From Plantago ovata (lineage: Eukaryota; Streptophyta; Magnoliopsida; Lamiales; Plantaginaceae), in the NCBI GenBank assembly GCA_028274465.1, contig CM051455.1, positions 135,628,096-135,692,095 of the forward strand: a stretch of 64,000 nt of DNA, written 5' to 3'. The notes under the pieces are model-generated. The model was not told the origin of the DNA, ran no database searches, and saw only the letters and a program-made list of their open reading frames with translations. Position numbers and translations under genes: made by a program. Positions 1 to 9,542 of the stretch are shown piece after piece. The stretch's first letter is position 1, and each line of letters opens with the position of its first letter.

Positions 1-660
1 TTCTTTCATCCTATCAGTTTCACATATTTTACCGGTATGTTTGGTGCTCCATTTTGGAATGTCATTTTTAAGATGGTCATGAAACGTGAATAATATTAAT
101 GTTTTAAATTGAGTGGAAATTTGTATTTGTGTAAGTTTTTATGAGTTTTAAGAAGAGCTCCAAAAGACAATGGTCTTCTAGAGAGTGACATGACAAATGC
201 TAGTAGAGCTCCAAATAGATTATACTTCTCCCAAAAATCTAAATCTCAAAGCCTACCTACTTGACTTATTTTTGTAACATTAGAATTACTTTATGTTTTG
301 GAGAATCACCGTCTAACTTGTGAAACTAATGTATTTGTGCTTATTGAATTTGTGAGTATGTAATATTTGAAAGATGCTTGCGTACTTTTATTTATTTACA
401 TATACATTCCACTGTATACCCCGTCCTTACAAAAACAACCAACTCTCAACAACTCTTAAAAAGTTCATTTATTTTTTGGTGCGTTAAAATCTAATCAAGT
501 AGTCTCCAAAAATCTCGCTAATATGGAATTGGACTCCAATTATCTCCCTAAAATAGATTTGATGGTATTTTTAATATCCATTAGTCTTAATTAATTACTA
601 ACTGATTATATTTAATTATTTTTTACATACAACTAACCAAATAATCTTAAAATTAATATT
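1..660. other. AT-rich intergenic DNA, no gene seen
   Basis: No coding frame with recognisable similarity, no tRNA and no clear transposon ends were seen in this AT-rich stretch. Confidence 0.6.
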
Positions 661-1450
661 TATATACAAAAACTAATGAAACTAGCATTTGTGTTACTGT
701 AACTACTAATATTTAACTATTGCTTTACATATAACCAACTAAATAATCTCCTAATTAATATTTTATACAAAAACTAATAAAACTAGCATTTGTGCTGCCG
801 ATACTAATGAAATTAGCATTTGTGTTTCCGGAAAAACTAATGAAACTAGCATTTTGTTGTTGAAACTAGCACTTATGATGCTGAAAATAATGAAACTAGC
901 ATTTGCGTTGCTAAAACTAATGAAACTAGCTAGCATTTTTGTTGATGCACTAATGAAACTAACAGTGGGATGATGCTGAAACTAAGACTTTGGGATACAG
1001 AAACAAATGAAATTAATATTTGTGATTATGAAACTAGCATTAACAGTTAGTTTCCGATAGTTTAAAATCAACCTATTATCACCTAAAACTAGGTTGTTTT
1101 TTTTTAAAAATAATCTAAAACTAGTTAACAAGCACTGAAACCAACTTTTATCATCTGGAAACTAGTTGACAAGCCCAGAAGCCCTAAAACCAACTTATTA
1201 TAAAATTAACAGTTAGTTTCAGCTAGTTTCAGTCATTTTTAGACTTAATTTAATTATTTTATAGTTAGTTTAAGTGCAAAATAAAATTAACAACTATTTT
1301 CAACGGTTAATTTCAACAAAAATATAGTTTAACATTTAGTTTCATCTAGTTTCAGTCATTTTAGATAGTATCAGTCATATTTAGTTAGTTTCAGCTAGAT
1401 TCAGCCATTAAAATGACTTAAATGAAACTAGCTTCTGGATTTCAAATTAG
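661..1450. repeat. Degenerate minisatellite built on AATGAAACTAGCATTTGTG
   Basis: The motif AATGAAACTAGCATTTGTG or close variants recurs about ten times with irregular 35-60 base spacing between about 670 and 1040. From about 1040 to 1450 related pieces (TTAGTTTCAGCTAGTTTCAG) appear, mostly as the reverse complement (CTAGTTTC). The array is too diverged to give one consensus unit by eye. No coding potential was seen. The orientation flip suggests an old inverted rearrangement. Confidence 0.65.
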
Positions 1451-1848
1451 TTATTCAATCCAATTGAACGAGTTATTTTAAGTCCATAACTGTAGCCAAA
1501 ATTCAAAAATCCTCACAAGCAAGTTTGTGAGGTCCGCTCATATAGGAAGCAGCGAGCATTTTGTAAATGTTGTTGGAAGGTGTATGTTGTTGTTTTTTTT
1601 CCGATCTATACTGGTATCCGCTGTGGCGACTAATCCAGCCGAGCACTGTCGGACCCTTTTTTAGGGGGCGGCTATGTATTTGTAAGAGTTGTTGTTTATT
1701 GATTTATATGTGTAATTTTCCCTTTTATTTATTGTTTTGTGAAATGTCTTTTTTTTTATTGTCATCTCATTACCATATCCTTGTTTGACATTAAAATAAC
1801 AAGTAGAACGCCTCACACATTGCATGTGACACATATCCTAGTATATAC
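1451..1848. other. Intergenic DNA, no gene seen
   Basis: Two short plus-strand frames lie here (1567-1788 and 1739-2026). They are low-complexity, have no recognisable domain, and the second runs into the adjacent MITE. Nothing else was identified. Confidence 0.5.
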
Positions 1849-1851
1849 TAA

Positions 1852-2172
1852 GGTCATCTCCAACAGTCATCCCCTCTCATCCCTGCCACGTCAGCGTCTC
1901 ACTTACTCATCCCCAAACACAAAAATCTACTCCAACAGTCATCCCCTCTCATCCCAACTTTTTTCATTTATTTTATTAAATAAATATAAAAACAAGTCAA
2001 TTGAAAAAGTAAAAGTCAAAAAATAAAATAAAAATAAAAATAAAATAAGCTCATCTCGGGATGAGCCTCTCATCCCGGAATGAGCCACTCACCCCCTCTC
2101 ACACGCCCAGCAGCGTGTGAGAGGGGGTGAGCTCACTCATCTCCAGCAGCTCACACGCTGCTGGAGAAGGCC
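1852..2172. mobile_element. Tourist-like (PIF/Harbinger) MITE with TAA duplication
   Basis: The ends are imperfect inverted repeats: GGTCATCTCCAACAG on the left and, reverse-complemented, GGCCTTCTCCAGCAG on the right. A 3-base TAA lies on each side (1849-1851 and 2173-2175), the duplication size expected for PIF/Harbinger elements. Inside, the subterminal motif CTCCAACAGTCATCCCCTC is repeated and there are short palindromes around CATCCCGGAATGAGCC. At 321 bp with no coding frame it is a non-autonomous MITE. Confidence 0.75.
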
Positions 2173-2191
2173 TAATATATGTAGACAGTTA

Positions 2192-2450
2192 CTTCCTTCG
2201 GAAAGTTTATAGTTTTACACTTTGTTTTTGTTGACTTTTTTATGTCCGGTTTGACCTCAAATTAATCATAATTGATTACGAAAAAAATTAATTTTAAAAG
2301 TTATATTATACAAATATAAGAAGTATACTTTCTTATTATAATTTTTTAAATTATTTTTTCGCAATGAGTTATTATTAATTTGAGGTCAAACCGGGCATCG
2401 AGAATTCAACAAAAATAAAGTGTGAAACTATTAACTTTTGGAGGAGGAAC
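2192..2450. mobile_element. Stowaway-like MITE with long inverted arms
   Basis: TA flanks both ends (2190-2191 and 2451-2452). The left arm, beginning CTTCCTTCGGAAAGTTTATA, is matched by the reverse complement of the right arm over roughly 85 bases, including the shared block GGTTTGACCTCAAATTAAT. The termini resemble a diverged CTCCCTCCG Stowaway end. There is no coding capacity. The right end overlaps the 3' end of the neighbouring gag-like reading frame, so the MITE supplies that frame's stop codon. Confidence 0.75.
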
Positions 2451-3045
2451 TAAAAGACAAAAGGATAGAGCACGAGGGAGCACTACCTCGAGTTCGGGCC
2501 GCTTCGGCCTCTGCCTCCTTCAATTTCAATGCTTCCAATTCGGCCTCTGCCTCCTTCAATGCCGCCTTTTCCTCTTCTTTGGCATCTAGCTCCTTGAATT
2601 TTCTTCCAAGCTCCACCCAAATATGTCTGGATGTTTTGTGTTCGTCATGATAAGTTGCTTCAACAAGGTCTTGGTCCACCAAGGACAAAAGCTTTTCCTT
2701 AACAGGCTTATCAGATTCTTGTCTCCAACGATTGTATTCTGGATTCTCCACCATTGACACACCCTCATCATCCGGGACAGTTATAGGGGGAACCTTTGCA
2801 GTACCGTCAATGAAACAAAGTAAGCCATCACGCTTAAACTGATCGTGCACCAGTGCGCTCCAGACCACGTAGTTGGTAATGAATTCATCAACAAGATACA
2901 GCTTTGGAGGATTATTTATAAGGTAAGGGAAATCTTTATGCGGCTCTTTGTTTGGCGGGGCGATAATTATTGATTGTGAATATGTTGGTTGCTTTAGGAA
3001 GTAAGGACCATCTTCCTGCAGCACTGTGCTTGGTGGTGAGCTCAT
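2431..3045 (-). CDS. Copia gag-like reading frame (retrotransposon fragment or co-opted gag)
   Basis: The frame encodes 204 residues. Residues about 60-150 have the layout of the plant Copia Gag (UBN2-type) region: YVVWSALVHDQF, then LLCFIDGTAKVP, a short proline-rich stretch, EYNRWRQESD, and TSRHIWVELGRKF. This is followed by a charged Glu/Ala-rich segment likely to form a coiled coil. The last residues are Ser-rich and are read from the adjacent Stowaway MITE. No protease, integrase or reverse transcriptase follows. Just upstream on the minus strand (about 3063-3080) is GTGTCAGAGC, resembling a Copia primer-binding site, which favours a truncated element over a host gene. Expression is unknown. 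Confidence 0.55.
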   Translation of the reverse strand: MSSPPSTVLQEDGPYFLKQPTYSQSIIIAPPNKEPHKDFPYLINNPPKLYLVDEFITNYVVWSALVHDQFKRDGLLCFIDGTAKVPPITVPDDEGVSMVENPEYNRWRQESDKPVKEKLLSLVDQDLVEATYHDEHKTSRHIWVELGRKFKELDAKEEEKAALKEAEAELEALKLKEAEAEAARTRGSAPSCSILLSFSSSSKS

Positions 3046-3625
3046 TTTAATTTTCTAATTAACTTAGCTCTGACACTTAATGATAACCAAGAACTTAAAC
3101 TCATCTGAATTTATAGAACTCAATAGTCAATAGTAAATACAAACTGATAATGTATATATTCCCTGTTAATGTTTCCCAACACTCAACAGTAATATGTATT
3201 CAATTTAACTTGTTGTTAAATTAAATGTAGTAGATGTACGACTTTGTTCAAGTTAATGAGCAGTAGTTTTTACTAACCTTTCGTCGAGTATAATAAACCA
3301 ATCATGCCAAGTTTCTATCACTTTCATTATTAAAAAAAGGATATTGAAAAAAGAAAAAACAATTAAAACAAAACTAATTCCTCCGCGACTTTCATCCAAT
3401 TCGTGTAATAATCACATAGGCATTCATACCTAACTGTCAAATGGCTCGGTCGAACAGTTCTCCACTTAGCATTGTTCCAAATATTGAATTTTACACGATA
3501 TATAACCATGTTTGGGGGACCAATTTTGCATCCTATTGTAACCAGATGAATTTCTGAAAAGCCAGATTGCTAATTTTTATAGGATTCCAGTGATAACAGG
3601 CAGAAGTCCATACACCTGCTTGTAA
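3046..3625. other. Intergenic DNA, possible decayed LTR
   Basis: Apart from the primer-site-like GTGTCAGAGC on the minus strand at about 3063-3080, nothing was recognised. If the gag-like frame is a retroelement remnant, this stretch would hold its 5' LTR, but no matching second copy is present in the window. Confidence 0.35.
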
Positions 3626-3640
3626 TGACAGATCACAGTC

Positions 3641-3753
3641 GACAACGAAGCATAACTCAGTTGGTAAGCTGCTTCACCTTCAACTAATAGGTTGGGGTTC
3701 GACCACTTTGCCGATTCAAAAAAATAAAAAATTAAAAATTAAAAAAAAAAAAT
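3641..3753 (+). mobile_element. tRNA-derived SINE with 15-base target-site duplication
   Basis: The tRNA-like body has an A box (TAACTCAGTTGG, 3653-3664) and a B box (GGTTCGACCAC, 3696-3706), followed by a short unrelated stretch and an A-rich tail (about 3718-3753). It is flanked by near-identical 15-base direct repeats, TGACAGATCACAGTC (3626-3640) and TGACAGATCACAATC (3754-3768), as left by LINE-type reverse transcription. It is short for a plant SINE. Its B-box region does not fold into a full tRNA, so it is not a functional tRNA gene. Confidence 0.8.
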
Positions 3754-3811
3754 TGACAGATCACAATCACCAAAAGATAATCTGAAGTTGAAAAGTTCTC
3801 ATTAACAATGA

Positions 3812-4322
3812 TGTCAAAATAAGCAGAAAACCTAGAGGAAAAACTTGTATATTGATTTGGAGAAGGTTGCGCAAGTTACAGAGAAACAGAGCAACTCTCG
3901 TGCTCTTTATATACTACCAATTTGTTGCCCTAGCTAGCTGTAAATTCGAAAATTACAATGGGGTTTTACTCTATGTCCTTTCTACGCTAAAACCCCTCAC
4001 TCTATTTGCATGATTTCACTACAGAACAAGCCGGATTGTGATGAGATAAGGATGATGAGCTGTAGAACCCTAGGCGTACTAATTTGGTACCAAACGTATC
4101 CTCTACTTCGCTTTCTTCTGTTCCAGGAATTCAAACCTTCCCGCCTTGCGTTTCTTGGCGACTTGTACACACTCGGTTCTTCTTTTGGACGCTCCATCAC
4201 GCTCTAGACTGGCTAAGATTTTATCATCACGAATCCGTTCAGCTTGGCTCTGTTTCCTCTTCTTCACAGATAGTGCTTGGGCTTGCTTCTCTGATCCTTG
4301 CGCTTCTCCTTGGTTTCTAACA
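3812..4322 (-). repeat. 3' LTR of the Copia element
   Basis: On the plus strand it begins TGTCAAAATAAG and ends GGTTTCTAACA, giving TG...CA termini. It is 511 bp, against 500 bp for the other copy; most of the difference is an extra block of about 11 bases (CCTAGAGGAAA) near 3831. About 12 substitutions separate the two LTRs by hand count, roughly 2.4 %. Confidence 0.9.
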
Positions 4323-4329
4323 CTCCCTC

Positions 4330-4692
4330 TCAAGATGGGGTGTAAATGTTTGTAACACCCATCTTGGAGAAAACATGTAACAAGTTTTCCTCCGTAATTG
4401 GTTTGGTAAAAACATCTGCGAGTTGAAATTTTGATGAAACATGTTTAACATCAATTGTTCCATCTTCAACCTTTTCTCTTATGTAATGACAATCTATCTC
4501 TACGTGTTTTGTTCTTTCATGGAAGACATGATTTCTTGTAAGATAAATAGCTGACTGATTATCACAAAGTAGCAATACAGGTTTCTTAATTTCAATGCAA
4601 AAATCTTCGAACAGTCTTAACAACCATACTAGTTCTGAACATGTTTGAGCTATTGCTCTATATTCAGCTTCAGCACTAGATTTTGCTGACAA
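4330..4692 (-). pseudogene. Copia RNase H C-terminal region
   Basis: Encodes SSAEAEYRAIAQTCSELVWL, then LLCDNQSAIYLTRNHVFHER, HIREKVEDG and LADVFTKP, the conserved end of Copia RNase H. It is in a different frame from the upstream reverse transcriptase and separated from it by the Trp-to-stop change and a frameshift near 4690. Confidence 0.9.
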
Positions 4693-4711
4693 CCTGTTGC
4701 TTCTTTGATCT

Positions 4712-5900
4712 CTAGCTGACTAATGATCCTCCATAAAAGATACAAAATCCAGTAGTAGATTTTCTACTGAAGGTACAACCACCATGATCAGAATCACTAT
4801 AGGCAACAATTTCTTCTTTTCTTTTTGTATTAAAGAATAATCCATTGTCAATGTGATTCTTAACATATCTAACTTTCCTTAATAAACTTGTCATGTGTTG
4901 GATAGTTGGCCTTTCCATGAACTGGCTTAGAATCCCTACAGCATATGAGATATCTAGCCTGGTTATGGTTAGGTAAATAAGCTTTCCTAGTAACCTTGTG
5001 TAAGTTAAGGGCTCTCTCATTAGATCCTTGATTGAATCTTTTCCACCTTCAAAAGGTTCCGGTTTGTGATTTTGTTCAATTGGACTAACTGTCGGTTTAC
5101 AACCTAGCAGTCCTGTTGATTCAATTATTTCTGAAGCATATTTTCTTTGTGACAAATGAATCCCTTTAGAGATTCTTGCAATTTCCAATCCTAAGAAGAA
5201 TTTCAACTTTCCCAGATCTCTTATTTTGAATTCTCTTTTCAATTGTGATTTCACATTGGTTATTTCATTATAGTCTTGGGCTCCTATGATTATGTCATCA
5301 ACATATACAAGAACTACAATGATTCCCGCAGTATTTTGTCTAGTAAAGAGAGTGTATTCATTTTTAGATTGTATGAAGCCAATGTCTTTAAGATACTATG
5401 TCAATCTGACATTCCATTGTCTAGAGGCTTGTTTAAGCCCATATAAAGACTTTTGTAGCTTACATACAAGTTGTTGGCCATTTCTCTCCCTCTGACATTC
5501 CATTGTGGTGGAATTGACATATAAATGTCTTCTTCTAGGTCACCATTTAGAAAATCATTATGAACATCTAATTGTTCAAGATGTCAATTCCTTTTTGCAG
5601 CAATTACAAGTAGCACTTTAATTGTTGTCAATTTAGCTACTGATCGAACTAAATGTTTCATTATAGTCAAGACCATACTGTTGTGTGTATCCCTTTGCCA
5701 CAAGTCTTGCTTTGTGCTTGTCAATTTGTCCTTGTGAATTCAATTTGTTTTAAAAGCAAATCGACAGACTATTGGTTTCGTTCCATGCGGCAAAGGCACT
5801 ATACTCCATGTTTTATTCTCTTCTAAGGCTCTAAATTCCTCTTTAATGGCCTTGATCCAGTGCTCATATCTTATAGCTTCTTCATAAGTTGATGGTTCTT
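4712..5900 (-). pseudogene. Copia reverse transcriptase region, interrupted
   Basis: The N-terminal part is recognisable in broken frames: minus-strand reading near 5860-5760 gives EEFRALEENKTWSIVPLPHG. The catalytic YVDD motif lies at 5294-5305. The C-terminal part, 5254-4712, is open: KREFKIRDLGKLKFFLGLEI, then LLGKLIYLTITRLDISYAVG. It ends GGSLVS followed by TAG, where relatives have a Trp codon (GGxLVSWRSKKQ), so a single G-to-A change truncates it. Confidence 0.85.
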
Positions 5901-6161
5901 CTAGTAAAGAGAGTTGTACAGAGTAAACTCTGTGCTCCTCAGACAGTCAATCATATCCTAAATATTTATGTAAAGGATACACAGTGCTTACTCTTGTCAC
6001 TGTGTTTGATCTAGGTATAGTGTAGTGATGGAATCCTTTAAGATGTTTTGGTGTGTGAATATCTCTAGTTGTTCTTCTAAGTTCCCTTTCTTGTACATTC
6101 TGCACAGGGCTTCTTAATGGACTTCCAGTTACATTTTCATCACTTGGTTGAGGTGAATATT

Positions 6162-7515
6162 TTATTCATTCTCAGCATCTTGTGAATTTTCATTTCTGTC
6201 TGGTGAGCTCTCTAAGTTTTCATTATGAGAGTGATTCATGTCCTGAACATCTCTTTCAGTTTGATCAGTATTTATATGATCTTGACTCCGAGTTCCAGTT
6301 TTCTTAACTGGTTCATCATCATAGATCATACCAGGTGTGAAATATTCATATTCAGTTCTAGTTCCTTCACTGTGAAATGGAAAAATATGTTCTGCAAAAT
6401 GCACATCACTTGAACAAAATATTTGTCTAGTCTTTAGATCATAGCACTTGTATCCCTTAACACCTGGTAGATATCCAATAAAGACTGACTTTCTTGCTCT
6501 AGAGTCAAACTTAGTTCTCTGAACAGGAAGACTAGATGCATAGCATAAACAGCCAAACACTCTTATATTGCCATATTCAGGTTTCTTCCCATATAACTTT
6601 TCATATGGTGTCTTGTTTTCTAGTAGTGGGCTTGGTGTTCTATTGATTAGGTATACAGAGGTCATTACTGCCTCCCCCCAGAATCTCTTTGGCATTTTAG
6701 ATGGCCCTAGCAATATTTAAAATGTGATGATGTTTTCTCTCTACCACTGCATTTTGATGTGGTGAGTAGGGACAACTTTTTTGTTGTTTTATTCCCTTTT
6801 CTGTACAGAAAGATAATACGTTAAATTCAGGACCATTGTCTGACCTTATGGTCTTAACTGTCACACCAAAGTGATTCTCTATCATAACAACAAAAGCCTT
6901 TAATGCTGGTGCAGTCTCTGATTTCAGTTTCATCAATTGAATCCATGTAACTCTAGTGAAATCATCCACAATTGTAAGAAAATAGCTTTGATTATTTAGT
7001 GTCTTTTCTGAGAAAGGACCCCATATGTCACAGTGAATCAGTTCAAAAGCAAAAGTAGACATTGTATTACTAGGAGAATAAGTTCTCTTCTTTTGTTTTG
7101 CCTCATGGCAAACATTACAACTGTCTAACACAGAATTCTTGATCACTGGGATTTCTCTTGACAACAAAGCTAATCTTTCAGATGAAAAATGTCATAATCT
7201 ATAACGCCACAAGTGGCTGGACACATGACTAGTGCCTTCATTAGAACTAATGGCTAATGCCTTCTTCAAACTAGAGTTACTGCTAATGGCTAGTGCCTTC
7301 TTCACATGACTAGAATCTTGAAAATGAAACTGATAGAGACCTTTGCAGAGTTTAACTTGTCCAATCTTCCTCAATGTGCTTACCAACGGAGTACTCTCCT
7401 GAGTTATAACACAATCATTTTTAGTAAAAATTATTGACAAGTTATCATCATGCACCAGTCTACTAACAGAAACAAGATTTAACTTGAAACTAGGCACATA
7501 AAGAGCATCTTTCAT
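6162..7515 (-). pseudogene. Copia pre-integrase and integrase region, interrupted
   Basis: 7515-7192 encodes the Gag-pre-integrase segment, ending HLWRYRL and then a TGA where Copia elements have HLWHxRLGH; both a zinc-binding His and a Gly are lost. 7167-6697 carries the catalytic core, with Asp in HCDIWGPF, Asp in IRSDNGPEF and Glu in PHQNAVVERKH. A frameshift near 6700-6713 leads to the C-terminal part (KRFWGEAVMTSVYLINRTPS, RVFGCLCYAS, KSVFIGY). All three acidic residues survive, but the frame is broken at least twice. Confidence 0.9.
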
Positions 7516-8810
7516 GTTAGAGAATCATTAACAGCTATGTCACCAATATGAGAAATAGTAGATGTTAAGCTATTAGGCAACTGAACCTTACTTTCCATAT
7601 TTATAATGTTACTAGTAAAATATTTAGAAGAGCAAACAATATGATCAGAAGCTCCTGAGTCTAGTAACCATGGTTCAGTAGAAAACTTGCTAAATATACC
7701 TGAAGCAAAGTTGCTTGAAAGCATCATAGTTGTGTTGTTGTTGCCTCCAGAGGGCCCTGGCTTGTCCATCTGCTTCTCAGTGTAAGCAAGAAACTTCTGC
7801 AACTGTTCAACTTGCTCAGCAGTGAGGGATGGTGCTTTCTCAACTTCATTTGCAGCATAGGAGGAAGCTTGGTTGTAGTAGATCTTTCCTCCCCTAGCAC
7901 CCCTTCCTCTGGCTCTTCCATTGTAGCCTCCTCTAGGCCTCTGATAACTCTCTGGATATCCAACAACCTTGAAACAGTTTTCTTGGTTGTAGTTGTTCAT
8001 CCTGCATGTGGGACACCACATATCTTTCTTGTCTTTTCTCTTAACTCCAATGTTCATCACAGCAGGTTCTTGAACAGTAACCATAGCCCCAAACCTTGTC
8101 TGCCTTTGAACTTCCTCTTGAGAGATGAACAAGTAGGTCTCATCTAGAGAGGGAATAGGCTTGGTCATGATGATTTGGCCACTGATATTCTCATAGCCAT
8201 CAGAGAGACCCATCAGAAACTTGAAAATTTTCTTGTTCTCTTGCATAGTCTGAATCTCTTTAGTGATGTTACACTTGCACTGTTTGCATTTGCATACTGG
8301 AATGACTTGATAGTCCCTTAGTTCATCCCAGTAGCCATTGAACTTGGTGAAATAGTCTGCAACAGACATATTTTCTTGCTTGAGAGAGTTGATCTTTTGT
8401 TCCAGCTGAAAGATTCTCAGCTGGTTTGGTTGAGCATCTCTGGTTTTCCACTTCTCCCAAGCATCTGCAGCGTTTTCCGCATACAGCACAGTAGTTTTGA
8501 TATCATCAGAGACTGGATGTATCATCCAGCTCAAGATGAGAGTGTTACATTTCACCCAGGACTTCTTGTCTGGATCATCTTCCTTAGGACATGGAAGAGT
8601 TCCATCAATGAAAGCCAACTTGTTCCTTATAGTGAGATTCATTTTGAATGCTCTATGCCATGTGTGATAGTTCATCCCATCAAGAGGGGGAACTATAGAA
8701 CCAGAGGTGGCATGGTCAGAATGGTGAAGGTAATAGTGGCTAAGGGGATCCTCATGGCCAGCAAGTGGTGGTGGAGGAGGGTTGTTGATGTCATCAACGG
8801 TAGTAGCCAT
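7512..8810 (-). pseudogene. Copia Gag and protease region
   Basis: A 432-residue frame. The N-terminal part is a Copia Gag (LDGMNYHTWHRAF, FIDGTLPCPKED, DAWEKWKTR, MSVADYFTKF, FKFLMGLSDGYE). A zinc knuckle of the CCHC type follows but reads CPTCRMNNYNQENC, with the conserved Gly-His missing. The aspartic protease active site WLLDSGASDHIVCS lies near the C terminus. The polyprotein shifts frame at about 7512-7515, and the next segment (KDALYVPSFKLNLVSV) continues in another frame. It is part of the element at 3812-9387. Confidence 0.9.
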
Positions 8811-8873
8811 GGAAAAGCAAGAGAGGGCTAAGAGTGTTTAGGATTTGGAAAGAGGAAAAAGCTTGAAAACCTA

Positions 8874-8887
8874 GGCTCTCGATGCCA
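8874..8887 (-). promoter_or_regulatory. Copia primer-binding site
   Basis: The minus strand reads TGGCATCGAGAGCC directly after the 5' LTR, close to TGGTATCAGAGCC, the usual plant Copia site that pairs with the 3' end of initiator tRNA-Met. Confidence 0.75.
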
Positions 8888-9387
8888 TGTCAAAATAAGC
8901 AGAAAAACTTGTATATTGATTTGGAGAAGGTTGCGCAAGTTACAGAGAAACAGAGCAACTCTCGTGCTCTTTATATACTACCAATTTGTTGCCCTAGCTA
9001 GTTGTAAATTCAAAAATTACAATGGGGTTTTACTCTATGTCCTTTCTACTCTAAAACCCCTCACTCTATTTGCATGATTTCACTACAGAACAAGTCGGAT
9101 TGTGATGAGATAAGGATGATGAGCTGTAGAACCCTAGGCGTACTAATTTGGTACCGAAAGTTATCCTCTACTTCGCTTTCTTCTGTTCCAGGAATTCAAA
9201 CCTTTCCGCCTTGCTTTTCTTGGCGACTTGTACGCACTCGGTTCTTCTTTTGGACGCTCCATCACGCTCTAGACTGGCTAAGATTTTATCATCACGAATT
9301 CGTTCAGCTTGGCTCTGTTTCCTCTTCTTCACAGCTAGTGCTTGGGCTTGCTTCTCTGATCCTTGCGCTTCTCCTTGGTTTCTAAAA
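8888..9387 (-). repeat. 5' LTR of the Copia element
   Basis: This is the partner of the LTR at 3812-4322. Its outer end reads TCTAAAA where the other copy has TCTAACA, a point change in the terminal inverted dinucleotide. The 5-base duplication AATGA follows immediately at 9388. Confidence 0.9.
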
Positions 9388-9542
9388 AATGAAAACAAAT
9401 CTAAGTTATCTCTTACAGACTCACACAGCAAGCCAGTTCTACTACACAACATGCGAAATCACCAAAGCAAGAAATTTATAATAAAATCTTTGTTCATTGA
9501 ATACAAATGTTAACAGTTTCGTCATTGCTAATACTGGACCAA

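Larger units (their letters stand above)
3812..9387 (-). mobile_element. Complete but decayed Ty1/Copia LTR retrotransposon
   Basis: Two direct LTRs (3812-4322 and 8888-9387) bracket a minus-strand internal region in the order gag, protease, integrase, reverse transcriptase, RNase H, which defines Ty1/Copia. A 5-base duplication AATGA flanks the element (3807-3811 and 9388-9392). The primer site next to the 5' LTR (8874-8887, minus strand TGGCATCGAGAGCC) resembles the initiator tRNA-Met complement. The polypurine tract CTTGAGAGGGAG lies next to the 3' LTR (4323-4334). The polyprotein is broken by several frameshifts and stops, so the copy is not autonomous. Confidence 0.95.

Noticed and set aside
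3641..3717. tRNA gene suggested by GGTTCGACC
   Set aside because: No full cloverleaf; the A-rich tail and target-site duplications identify a SINE.
8376..8831. Plus-strand 151-residue frame
   Set aside because: It is antisense to the Copia gag region.
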